From: Lachnospiraceae bacterium
GTDB lineage: Bacteria; Bacillota; Clostridia; Lachnospirales; Lachnospiraceae
NCBI GenBank assembly: GCA_030524665.1
Contig: JAUNGL010000006.1
Location: 1 to 51,458, forward strand
DNA: 51,458 bases
Direction: 5' to 3'
Below the pieces are notes generated by a model. The model was not told the DNA's origin, did no database searches, and worked only from the letters and a program-made list of their open reading frames with translations. Below are positions 9,848-18,451 of the stretch, in pieces (positions within the stretch are counted from its first letter, which is position 1; every line of letters starts with the position of its first letter). The translations under genes and the position numbers were made by a program.

Positions 9848-10819
9848 ATGGGAAAAAACAAAACAGCGCATGCCGTGAAAAAGGTGCGCGGGAAGAAATG
9901 GACGAAGGACGATACCGAGCTGACGCTGCTGTCATTGCCAACCGTATTCTGGTATCTAATATTCTCATATTTACCGATGTTTGGTGTTGTGATTGCATTC
10001 AAGGAATATAAGCTGGCACCCGGAGGCCATGGCTTCCTCTACAATTTGTTTGCCAGTGACTGGGTAGGGATTAAGAACTTTAAATACTTCTTTACGTCAA
10101 ATTCCTTTACCATGCTGCTGCGAAACACAATTCTTTACAATATTGCATTCATCATTATCAGTGCATCTGTAGCCGTGGGCGGCGCGCTGATTCTGAGCAA
10201 CATGAGAAATAAGAGAGGCTCCAAGGTTTATCAGACGATGATGTTCCTGCCTTACTTCATGTCATGGGTAGTGATCAGCTATTTCGTATATGCACTGCTC
10301 ACACCGGAGAAAGGTTATATGAACGGACTGATTACCGCACTTGGCGGAGAGCCGGTTATGTGGTATCAGGAGAAAAAGTACTGGCCGTTCATTCTGGTAA
10401 TCCTTAATACCTGGAAAGGTATGGGATACGGTATGGTTATGTATCTGGCCAGCATCACCAGTATTGAACAGTCACTCTACGAAGCGGCAGTTATGGACGG
10501 AGCTACGAAGTGGCAGCAGATGAAGCATATCACACTTCCGGGTATCAAGCCGGTATTCGTCATGATGCTGATTCTTGACTGCGGTAAAATCTTTAACTCT
10601 GACTTCGGACTTTTCTATCAGGTAACTGGAGGAATCCCGCAGTCACTGTACACCACAGTGTCCACATTTGATACATTTATTTACAATTCCATCCAGTCTA
10701 CAGCTCCGATTGGACAGACAGCGGCAGCATCCTTCTTCCAGGCAGTCTGCAGCTGCGGAACGATCTTATTCGCTAACTGGGTAGTAAGTAAAATCGACAA
10801 TGAGAACAGGATTATATAA
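9848..10819 (+). CDS. ABC sugar permease, LplB/YteP type
   Basis: Integral membrane subunit of an oligosaccharide importer, 323 residues with six predicted membrane segments. The cytoplasmic EAA loop that contacts the ATPase is EAAVMDGATKWQQMKHITLP near residue 217. The ribosome site AGGGAGG (9832-9838) is well placed for ATG 9848. The first 35 residues are strongly basic and cytosolic. It pairs with the next permease. No ATPase gene is present in this operon or elsewhere in the window, so a shared MsmX-like ATPase encoded elsewhere is likely needed. Confidence 0.93.
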   Translation: MGKNKTAHAVKKVRGKKWTKDDTELTLLSLPTVFWYLIFSYLPMFGVVIAFKEYKLAPGGHGFLYNLFASDWVGIKNFKYFFTSNSFTMLLRNTILYNIAFIIISASVAVGGALILSNMRNKRGSKVYQTMMFLPYFMSWVVISYFVYALLTPEKGYMNGLITALGGEPVMWYQEKKYWPFILVILNTWKGMGYGMVMYLASITSIEQSLYEAAVMDGATKWQQMKHITLPGIKPVFVMMLILDCGKIFNSDFGLFYQVTGGIPQSLYTTVSTFDTFIYNSIQSTAPIGQTAAASFFQAVCSCGTILFANWVVSKIDNENRII

Positions 10820-10835
10820 GGAAGGGGTGTACAAA

Positions 10836-11759
10836 TTGAAAAAGAAAGAAAATGTAGAACAGCAGTCTTCCTTTAACCAGATTAAGAAATCGACAAACGT
10901 TCTATTTAATATCATCTTCCTGATTTTGGGACTGATGTGTATCTTCCCGTTACTGTTTGTTTTCTCTATCTCGATTACAAGTGAGGAAGCACTCCGGTCA
11001 GGCGGTTATCAGATTATCCCGCAGCAGCTTTCCAATGCGGCGTACGTATTTCTCTGGAATGAGCGTGGAACGATCCTTCGGGCGTTATTTATGTCTGTGC
11101 TGGTAACGGTTGTCGGTACCATTATCACAATTGCTCTGACCACTTCCATGGGATATGTGGCATCGAGAAGAAACTTTAAATTAAAGCAGGTATATACGTG
11201 GCTGATCTTCATACCGATGGTATTCAACGGAGGTATGCTGGCATCCTACGTCGTAGTAAATAACATTTTGAACCTGAGAAACACCATATGGGCATTGATT
11301 CTGCCTCTGGCATGTTCTTCCTTCAGTGTTACGATCTGCCGGACCTTCTTCAGGACGACCGTGCCGGATGCACTGATTGAAGCAGCGAAGATCGATGGGG
11401 CGGGACAGTTCCGGATCTGGTCCAGCATCGTACTTCCTATCTCCAAGCCTGTAATGGCTACGATCGGAATGTTCGCAGCATTCGGATACTGGAATGACTG
11501 GTTCCAGGCTTCCCTGTATATTCAGGATAAGAATCTGCAGACCCTGCAGTCCATGCTGAATAAGATTCAGGAAAATATTGAATATATCGCAAATAACCCG
11601 TACGGCGGCCTTTCTCTTCAGCAGTATAAGATGGGAATGCCGACAGAGTCTGTGCGAATGGCAATTGCAATTGTAATTATTGTACCGATTGCATGTACAT
11701 ATCCGTTCTTCCAGAGATACTTTATCTCCGGTCTGACGGTTGGTTCTGTAAAAGAGTAA
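10836..11759 (+). CDS. ABC sugar permease, YtcP/LplC type
   Basis: Second membrane subunit of the importer, about 307 residues with six membrane segments and an EAA loop EAAKIDGAGQFRIWSSIVLP. I prefer TTG 10836 because AAGGAAGGGG (10818-10827) sits directly upstream. The in-frame ATG 10800 would overlap the previous gene by 20 bases and has no ribosome site. Translational coupling to the first permease is likely from the short spacing. It ends 33 bases before the second binding protein. Confidence 0.92.
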   Translation: MKKKENVEQQSSFNQIKKSTNVLFNIIFLILGLMCIFPLLFVFSISITSEEALRSGGYQIIPQQLSNAAYVFLWNERGTILRALFMSVLVTVVGTIITIALTTSMGYVASRRNFKLKQVYTWLIFIPMVFNGGMLASYVVVNNILNLRNTIWALILPLACSSFSVTICRTFFRTTVPDALIEAAKIDGAGQFRIWSSIVLPISKPVMATIGMFAAFGYWNDWFQASLYIQDKNLQTLQSMLNKIQENIEYIANNPYGGLSLQQYKMGMPTESVRMAIAIVIIVPIACTYPFFQRYFISGLTVGSVKE

Positions 11760-11792
11760 ATTCGCCCGACAGGGGCAAAACAGGAGGAAAAC

Positions 11793-13289
11793 ATGAAAGC
11801 AAAAAGAATGATGGCAGCAGGCCTTGCAGCAGTTATGGCTATGGGTACGCTTGCAGGCTGCGGCAGCAGTAAGGACACAAAGACAGCGAAGAATGAAGCA
11901 GGAGAAGAGATCGTAAATCTGAAATGGATCACCATTGGAAACGGGATGCCGTCCAACTACGATTCCTGGATCGGAAAAGTAAATGAATATATTGGGGGAA
12001 AAGTAGGAGTAAATCTGGAGATGGAGGTAATCCCGTGGGGTGACTGGGATAACCGGAGAAACATCATCATCAGTACGAATGAACCGTACGATATCATCTT
12101 TGGAAACGGCAATAACTACATCGCAGATATTAAGCTTGGTGCCTACACCGATATTACAGATCTGGTTGATGAGAATATGAAGGAATTCAATGAGCTGATG
12201 CCGGAACAGTACTGGGAGGCAGTACGGGTAGACGGCAGAATCTACGGGGTACCTTCTTATAAAGACAGTTCTATTTCCAACTATGCCATCTGGGATAAAG
12301 AGCTGGTAGACGAGTATGACATCGATTATAAGAACCTGACAGAGCTGGAAGACCTGACACCTGTCTTTGAAATGCTGAAAAAGGAGAAGAATGATTATCC
12401 CGTATATATTAAGAACGACGGTGTATATTCCATCTTCGACCCGTACGACCAGATTGGTGCAGGTACACAGATTCTCGGTGTAAGATATGACGATGCGGAG
12501 GGAAGAGTATGTTTCACTCTGGAAGAGCCGGATGTTTACTCTGCACTGGAGACATTCTATGACTGGAACAAGAAGGGCATTATTAACCCGGATGCTTCCA
12601 CACTGACAGAGGGCCGTGTTTATAATATGTGGAGAATTGCCCAGGGCTGGGAATCCGCAGGCGTTACTTCCTGGGGGCCGCAGATGGGTAAGGAAGTTGT
12701 AGTAGCGAAGGTTGGCGATACCATACTTTCCAACGAAACAGTACGCGGTTCCATGAACATGATTTCCACCAACACGAAATATCCGGAGAAGTGTCTGCAG
12801 CTTTTGAACCTGCTGAACACAGATACAACATTAAGAGATATGTTCTACTACGGCGAAGAAGGCGTAAACTTCGAGTATGTAGATGTGGACGGAACTCAGA
12901 AGGCACACAAGATCAACGAAGACTGGTCCATGGCCGGTTACACACAGGGTACGTTCTTTACGGTTACACCGATTGAGACAGATACGAACGATCAGTGGGG
13001 CGAAATCAAGGCTCTGAATGAGCAGGCAGTTGCTTCTGCTATGCTTGGATTTACCTTCGATACTTCAGAAATCTCCGACCAGCTGGCAAATTGCCGTGAA
13101 ATCTGGCTGCGCTACCGCAGTGAGGTTATGACCGGAGTGAAAGACCCGGCAGAAGTAGTTCCGCAGATCAAGGAAGAACTGATGCAGGCCGGATTCCAGG
13201 ATGTCCTGGATGCCGCACAGGCGCAGGCAGATGAATTCCTGGCAGGAAAAGCAGATACTGCAGATGCAGGGGAAGCACAGACAGAATAA
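11793..13289 (+). CDS. ABC importer solute-binding lipoprotein 2
   Basis: Second extracellular binding lipoprotein of the same operon, 498 residues, with lipobox LAGC (C23) and ribosome site AGGAGG near 11783. It shares layout and several segments with the 8240 product, for example the VNEYI segment after the signal peptide, the motif on the path to KELVDEYDIDYKNL, and the C-terminal QIKEELMQAGFQDVL, so the two are paralogs. It ends in an acidic Ala/Glu-rich tail. Two binding proteins may widen the ligand range. A long stem-loop follows at 13348. Confidence 0.9.
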   Translation: MKAKRMMAAGLAAVMAMGTLAGCGSSKDTKTAKNEAGEEIVNLKWITIGNGMPSNYDSWIGKVNEYIGGKVGVNLEMEVIPWGDWDNRRNIIISTNEPYDIIFGNGNNYIADIKLGAYTDITDLVDENMKEFNELMPEQYWEAVRVDGRIYGVPSYKDSSISNYAIWDKELVDEYDIDYKNLTELEDLTPVFEMLKKEKNDYPVYIKNDGVYSIFDPYDQIGAGTQILGVRYDDAEGRVCFTLEEPDVYSALETFYDWNKKGIINPDASTLTEGRVYNMWRIAQGWESAGVTSWGPQMGKEVVVAKVGDTILSNETVRGSMNMISTNTKYPEKCLQLLNLLNTDTTLRDMFYYGEEGVNFEYVDVDGTQKAHKINEDWSMAGYTQGTFFTVTPIETDTNDQWGEIKALNEQAVASAMLGFTFDTSEISDQLANCREIWLRYRSEVMTGVKDPAEVVPQIKEELMQAGFQDVLDAAQAQADEFLAGKADTADAGEAQTE

Positions 13290-13347
13290 AAATTTTGTAT
13301 CATCATAATGCTGCAAAGCTTTACAAGACTTGCAGAAAATAAAAACA

Positions 13348-13400
13348 AAAAGCTGACGCAATCAGTAAAAGTTACTTTGAAATAATTTGCGTCAGCTTTT
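13348..13400. terminator. Long stem-loop after binding protein 2
   Basis: A perfect 14-bp stem pairs 13348-13361 with 13387-13400 and ends in TTTT; an inner AGTAA/TTACT stem lies in the 25-base loop. It may be a partial terminator lowering transcription of the glycosidase genes downstream. Confidence 0.65.
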
Positions 13401-13401
13401 C

Positions 13402-13518
13402 TTACGCGAAGGCAAAGTGAAGGAGGTCATGCTTGCATGAACCGACTGAACGCGCCCGCGATAACGAGTGAAAATCGCAAAGCGAGTTTCACTCGTTTAC
13501 GCGAAGGCAAAGTGAAGG
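13402..13518 (+). repeat. 22-bp direct repeat flanking a hairpin
   Basis: An exact 22-base repeat (begins TTACGCGAAGG, ends AAAGTGAAGG) occurs at 13402-13423 and 13497-13518. Between them a hairpin at 13464-13496 has a 10-bp outer stem and a 4-bp inner stem split by one A-G mismatch. The segment next to the first copy (AGGTCATGCTTGCATGAAC) resembles the 30-bp repeat pair at 38227-38322. The right copy lies directly before the ribosome site of the 13541 gene. Confidence 0.8.
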
Positions 13519-13540
13519 CACAGTGAGGAGAGGTCGTACT

Positions 13541-15868
13541 ATGCGGTTAATAAGTAAGACGGACGGCAGGCCGTATATGAATGTTATATTCGGTAATTTT
13601 TACAGCCCCGCCTTTGATGATGAATCATTTGTGGATGAGACCATGGCTTTGATTAAGAAGCTGGGGTTTAACAGTGTCATGTTCGATACGAAGGCATGGG
13701 AGGATTTCAGGGAAAGATATGAGACTGGCGCATTAAGCCAGTATGTGAAGATGCAGGAGTACATGGGAGAATCGGCCCATCGCCACGGTCTGGCCTACAA
13801 TTTCCTTCTGCTGTATCTGAACGGTGACAATCTGTATCCCCATATCCGTTTCAGCCCTCCGATCTTCGGGGAAGAGGTGGTGTATCTGGACGGTACTCCC
13901 GGAAGATGGTATAAATACTGGTCGCAGAAAGCACAGGAGTCCATGAAGGAGCACGTGGAGCGGATCATGGAACGGTACGGAGAGGGATGCGAGCGGTGTC
14001 TGATTCGGACGAAAGAAGGGCCGGAAGTACAGCCGGAAGTACAGAAGGACACGCAGCAGAAAGAATGGACAGAAGCAGGGGCGAAAACGCATAAGGAGGC
14101 GAGGGAGGTCATCCCGGTATGCAGCATGTGGGATCCGGTGGTGGCTCCCAGCTTTGATGCGGAGGGAAGAAGGCGGTATCTATCCTTTTTGAGAGAGCTG
14201 TATCACGGCGATATTGAATGCCTGAACCTCACGTATGGAACGAATGCAGAAGGTTTTGAATGTCTTTCGCCAGGAGAGTACTGGTATGGGGTGCGGTATG
14301 AAACGGATTCTTTTTATACGGAAGAGGATGTGAAGAACCGCACGCCGAGATTTTATGTGTGGCGGGATAATACTCTCTGGAAGATGCGGGAGCTTACGCT
14401 TTATTTTGAGAAGATAGGACCTATGCTGAAGGAGAAGCATCCGGATTTGTTTCTGTGTCCCGATATGACGCAATGGGGCTATTTCCTGAATATTTACGGA
14501 AGATCGCAGCAGGATCTTGATAATGAATTCAGTGATCTCTGGGATACCGCCATGCGGGGAATTGACATCTATGGCCTGGCACCTTATGTGGATTCCTGTC
14601 ATTTTATTACCGTTCCTGTGACACCGGACGGATATCCGGATGCATACGTCGTATCCTGCCAGCACAGTATGATGAGGGTCATGAACGAAGGGAAAACGTT
14701 CATCGGAGGTATTTACTGGGGAAGATACATTTATAACGATATTTACGCGCTGCTTTCTCCGACGGAGATCATAGGGTCTATGACAGCCTGCGGCATGGAT
14801 GGGTATACGTGCTACGGTATGAACGGGCTGGATGACGGCGGAGTGATGAACCGTATGGAGGAGAGCTTTCTGGAATCGCTTCGGCTGGCAAATACGTGGT
14901 GTGCAGAGGTGATTCCCCTTCGAAAAGGCGCAAGGAAGAAGGAAATCGCCATTCTCTTTCCATCAGAAATGGCGCATCTGGAACCATATGAAGTAGGGAA
15001 TAACAAAATCAGGCGGCTGGACCTGCTTGGGTGGTACAAGCTCTGCTGTGATCTGGGGTATCAGGCGGATGTGATCAGCGGCCACGAAATAGAACGCGGG
15101 GCTTTGAAGGAATACAGAGTGCTGGTGGTTCCGTCCAATGACTGCTACTTTGCCGCAGGACACGGGAAAATGGAAGCAGAGATCAAAGACTGGGTCTGCC
15201 GGGGCGGTGTGCTTCTCCATGGACCGGGGGATATGCTGGCGGAAGCCTGCTTTGGCATCAGGGGAGAAGAATGCCCGAAAAAGCCTTACCGTTACGGAAA
15301 GGTAGTGATCCCTCAGGGAGAAGCCTTCTGCAGATATGAAGGCGGCCGGGAGATTGCGCCCTATGTGGATGGGGGAGGCTGCTGTGTGGCTGTATATACA
15401 GGTGACTGTCTGTCTGTGAGGATGGAGAGTGCGGGAGAACATACAGCTGAGGCCATGGAGAATGCCGGAGGACATGCAGGTGAGAATATTCAGGATGCAG
15501 ACAGAGAAGTTCTGGGGGCGGTATACTCCTTTGGGGTACAGATCGGTGCTTCCTACGCGGCCAAGAATATCCCGCATGTGCCCTACGATCAGGGAAATAA
15601 GGAGATGTATCCAATCATCCAGTCCAGGACTGCTCTGGTGAAGGATATTCTGGGCCGTTATGTGACTCCTGTAAGCGAGATCTGCGAGCGGGGCATTGAG
15701 ACGGGGGTATTCGGGAACTGCATGGTGATTGTGAACCACCGTTCCACGCCGTATGTGCTGCCGCGCAGATACCGGACAGAAAAGTACCAGTATCCCTTCC
15801 ATGCCGTGCAGGATGGAAGAGGAGTGCTGGCCGGTCATGAAGCGGTATGGGTGAGCGATGAAGAGTGA
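13541..15868 (+). CDS. GH42-like TIM-barrel protein, substrate unknown
   Basis: A 775-residue cytosolic protein with no signal peptide. The N-terminal half looks like a (beta/alpha)8 barrel: an LIKKLGFNSVMFD strand, and a segment FDAEGRRRYLSFLRELY...LNLTYGT matching the shape of GH42 beta-galactosidases. The second half (KEIAILFPSEMAHLE ... YRVLVVPSNDCYF) resembles the GH42 flavodoxin-like trimerisation domain. The two GH42 catalytic glutamates are not where expected: SMWDP replaces the usual Asn-Glu, and TFIGGIYWG replaces the usual nucleophile segment. Hydrophilic inserts lie near residues 160-190 and 625-655. ATG 13541 has GGAGAGG at 13527-13533; a GTG at 13523 is less likely. A beta-mannosidase role (GH164 is also GH42-like) is only a guess. 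Confidence 0.6.
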   Translation: MRLISKTDGRPYMNVIFGNFYSPAFDDESFVDETMALIKKLGFNSVMFDTKAWEDFRERYETGALSQYVKMQEYMGESAHRHGLAYNFLLLYLNGDNLYPHIRFSPPIFGEEVVYLDGTPGRWYKYWSQKAQESMKEHVERIMERYGEGCERCLIRTKEGPEVQPEVQKDTQQKEWTEAGAKTHKEAREVIPVCSMWDPVVAPSFDAEGRRRYLSFLRELYHGDIECLNLTYGTNAEGFECLSPGEYWYGVRYETDSFYTEEDVKNRTPRFYVWRDNTLWKMRELTLYFEKIGPMLKEKHPDLFLCPDMTQWGYFLNIYGRSQQDLDNEFSDLWDTAMRGIDIYGLAPYVDSCHFITVPVTPDGYPDAYVVSCQHSMMRVMNEGKTFIGGIYWGRYIYNDIYALLSPTEIIGSMTACGMDGYTCYGMNGLDDGGVMNRMEESFLESLRLANTWCAEVIPLRKGARKKEIAILFPSEMAHLEPYEVGNNKIRRLDLLGWYKLCCDLGYQADVISGHEIERGALKEYRVLVVPSNDCYFAAGHGKMEAEIKDWVCRGGVLLHGPGDMLAEACFGIRGEECPKKPYRYGKVVIPQGEAFCRYEGGREIAPYVDGGGCCVAVYTGDCLSVRMESAGEHTAEAMENAGGHAGENIQDADREVLGAVYSFGVQIGASYAAKNIPHVPYDQGNKEMYPIIQSRTALVKDILGRYVTPVSEICERGIETGVFGNCMVIVNHRSTPYVLPRRYRTEKYQYPFHAVQDGRGVLAGHEAVWVSDEE

Positions 15869-15905
15869 CATGGATGTATAAGGAAATAGAAAGCAGGAGC
15901 AGGCA

Positions 15906-18356
15906 ATGGAAAAACGAAATTTGAATGATAACTGGAGAATGCGGTGCCTGAATCCGGAGAGCGGCCTGTCGGACTGGCAGGAGGCCGTGGTGCCGGGAAG
16001 TGTGTATACAGATTTGCTGAGGCAGAACCGGATACCGGATCCGTACTGGAAGGATCATGAGGATTCGATCTGTGCTTTGATGGAGGATGATTATGAGTAT
16101 GAGTGTTTCTTCCGGGAATCGGGATTGGACGCATATACCGGTATTTATCTGAGATTCGACGGGCTGGATACGGTAGCCGATATTTATCTGAATGATCAGT
16201 ACGTGGGGCATGGGGAAAATATGCACCGGATATGGGAGTATGATGTAAAAGACCTTCTTCGGGAGGGAGAAAATACTCTTCGGGTGATCTTCCGGTCGCC
16301 GCTGAAGTATATCGCCGAAGCGTATCAAACGTACGGAAATATTGGAAATGAGGATACATACGAAGGATTTATGCATCTTCGCAAAGCCCACTATATGTTC
16401 GGCTGGGACTGGGGCGCGCATCTCCCGGATGCAGGGATTTTCCGTCCGGTCTGGCTGCTGAAAGAAAACGGCGGAAGAATCGAAAGTGTTTCTATCCGGC
16501 AGAGCCATGAAGCGGGCAGATGTACGCTGGAACTGGAAGGAGAATATAAGGCAGCGAAGCCCGGAAGCAGCAGGGTAACGGTCACAGTAGCTTCTCCCGC
16601 AGGTGAAATCTTCGGGACAGAGCTGGATTCGGAGGGGCGCGGCAGAATCGTTATTGACCAGCCGCAGCTTTGGTGGGTAAACGGCCTGGGAGCGCAGCCG
16701 CTCTATGAGGTAAAGGCAGTACTCACACTGGATGGCAGGCAGGTCGACTCGTGGGAGCGGAGAATCGGACTGCGCTCTATGGGAATCAGAAGAGAAAAAG
16801 ACCAGTGGGGCGAAAGCTTTGCACATGAGATCAACGGTATCCCGTTCTTTGCCATGGGCGGAGACTACATCCCGGAGGAGCATCTGCTGGGACGAAGAAG
16901 TGAGGAGAAGACAAGGCAGCTGCTGATGGACTGCAAGCAGGCGAATTTCAATGTGATCCGTGTATGGGGCGGCGGCTTTTATCCGGATGACTGGTTCTAC
17001 GATATCTGCGATGAACTGGGGCTGGCGGTGTGGCAGGATTTTATGTTTGCATGTTCTGTGTATGAGCTGACAGATTCCTTTGAGACAAATATCCGTCAGG
17101 AATTCATCGATAATGTCAAACGGCTCCGCCACCATCCCTCCCTTGCGCTGTGGTGCGGCAATAATGAGATGGAAATGTTCGTGGACGAAAGGTGCTGGGT
17201 AACGAAGCATACGGAAGTGCGGGACTACCTTCTGATGTATGAGCGGATTATCCTTGAGATTCTCAGAAAATACGATCCGCAGACCTTTTACTGGCCGGCC
17301 AGTCCGTCCTCTGGCGGCTCTTTTGACGAGCCAAACGATCCCAGCCGGGGTGATGTCCATTACTGGAAGGTGTGGCATGGGAACCGGCCGTTTTCAGAAT
17401 ACCGGAAATTTCACTTCCGGTATCTGTCGGAATTCGGGTTCCAGTCGTTTCCGTGTAAAAAAACGATTGAGACATTTACAGACGATCCCGCAGACTGGAA
17501 TATTTTCAGCTACGTGATGGAAAAGCATCAGAGGAATTACGGTGCCAACGGAAAAATCATGAATTATATGCAGCAGATGTACCGGTATCCGGGTGAATTT
17601 GAGACAGTGCTCTATGCATCCCAGCTTCTTCAGGCGGATGCGATCCGGTATGGGGTGGAGCATTTCCGGAGAAACCGGGGACGGTGTATGGGAGCTGTGT
17701 ACTGGCAGATCAATGACTGCTGGCCGGTGATTTCATGGTCTTCGATTGACTACTGCGGGCGCTGGAAAGCACTGCATTATTATGCGAAGCGGTTTTTTGC
17801 CCCGTTGATGATTTCCTGCGAGGAGGAGAGCTGGATGACAGCGGAGGCCAATATGAACCGGCAGCACTTTACATTCCCGAAATCCATACATCTCCATCTT
17901 GCCAATGAGACAAGAGAAGAACGGGAAATTCAGGTGAAATGGCAGCTCCGGAATGCGGGGGCAGAGATTTTGCGTGCAGAAGAAAAGACTGTAAAGGTGG
18001 CAGCACTTTCCGGCGAGTGGCTGGAAAAGGTGGAATTGCCGGAACTGGATGTCTTTGGCGAGTACGTCAGCTACGAGGCATGGGAGGATGGACAGAAGAT
18101 TTCAGAAGGAACCACCATTTTTTCCTATCCCAAATATTTCCACTATGAGGATCCGGAATTGTCCTTTACCGTGCAGGGGGATGAGATAACGGTTTCGGCA
18201 AAGAAGTATGCGAAGAGCGTGGAAATCCAGAACGAAAATCAGGATCTGGTTCTGTCGGATAATTATTTTGATTTGAACGGAGACAGCAAAACCGTAAAGA
18301 TCCTGAGAGGAGATGCAAAAGGAATCCGGATCAGGAGCGTATATCAGATCAGGTAG
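15906..18356 (+). CDS. GH2 beta-mannosidase
   Basis: Exo-beta-mannosidase predicted to split the Man-beta-1,4-GlcNAc bond of N-glycan cores or mannan-derived beta-mannosides in the cytosol. Its 816 residues cover the sugar-binding domain (DNWRMRCLNP ... VPGSVYTDLL), immunoglobulin-like domain and TIM barrel. The acid/base is E421 in WCGNNEMEMF and the nucleophile E509 in RYLSEFGF, both intact. AGGAG lies at 15896-15900. It is 37 bases after the GH42-like gene and is followed by the isomerase gene, completing removal of mannose after the alpha-mannosidases. Confidence 0.93.
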   Translation: MEKRNLNDNWRMRCLNPESGLSDWQEAVVPGSVYTDLLRQNRIPDPYWKDHEDSICALMEDDYEYECFFRESGLDAYTGIYLRFDGLDTVADIYLNDQYVGHGENMHRIWEYDVKDLLREGENTLRVIFRSPLKYIAEAYQTYGNIGNEDTYEGFMHLRKAHYMFGWDWGAHLPDAGIFRPVWLLKENGGRIESVSIRQSHEAGRCTLELEGEYKAAKPGSSRVTVTVASPAGEIFGTELDSEGRGRIVIDQPQLWWVNGLGAQPLYEVKAVLTLDGRQVDSWERRIGLRSMGIRREKDQWGESFAHEINGIPFFAMGGDYIPEEHLLGRRSEEKTRQLLMDCKQANFNVIRVWGGGFYPDDWFYDICDELGLAVWQDFMFACSVYELTDSFETNIRQEFIDNVKRLRHHPSLALWCGNNEMEMFVDERCWVTKHTEVRDYLLMYERIILEILRKYDPQTFYWPASPSSGGSFDEPNDPSRGDVHYWKVWHGNRPFSEYRKFHFRYLSEFGFQSFPCKKTIETFTDDPADWNIFSYVMEKHQRNYGANGKIMNYMQQMYRYPGEFETVLYASQLLQADAIRYGVEHFRRNRGRCMGAVYWQINDCWPVISWSSIDYCGRWKALHYYAKRFFAPLMISCEEESWMTAEANMNRQHFTFPKSIHLHLANETREEREIQVKWQLRNAGAEILRAEEKTVKVAALSGEWLEKVELPELDVFGEYVSYEAWEDGQKISEGTTIFSYPKYFHYEDPELSFTVQGDEITVSAKKYAKSVEIQNENQDLVLSDNYFDLNGDSKTVKILRGDAKGIRIRSVYQIR

Positions 18357-18451
18357 AGGATACTGGAAAATTGTACAGAAAGCAATATGCGATATCTCTG
18401 GAGAGATGCGTAAAAAACAGGATGCGATAAAATAGAAAAGGAGAATGTAAT

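Noticed and set aside
13402..13518. CRISPR array
   Set aside because: Only two copies with a 73-base spacer that itself folds into a hairpin, and no cas genes.
15615..17378. 587-codon minus-strand frame under the GH42-like and GH2 genes
   Set aside because: Antisense shadow spanning two real genes, with no ribosome site or recognisable motif.
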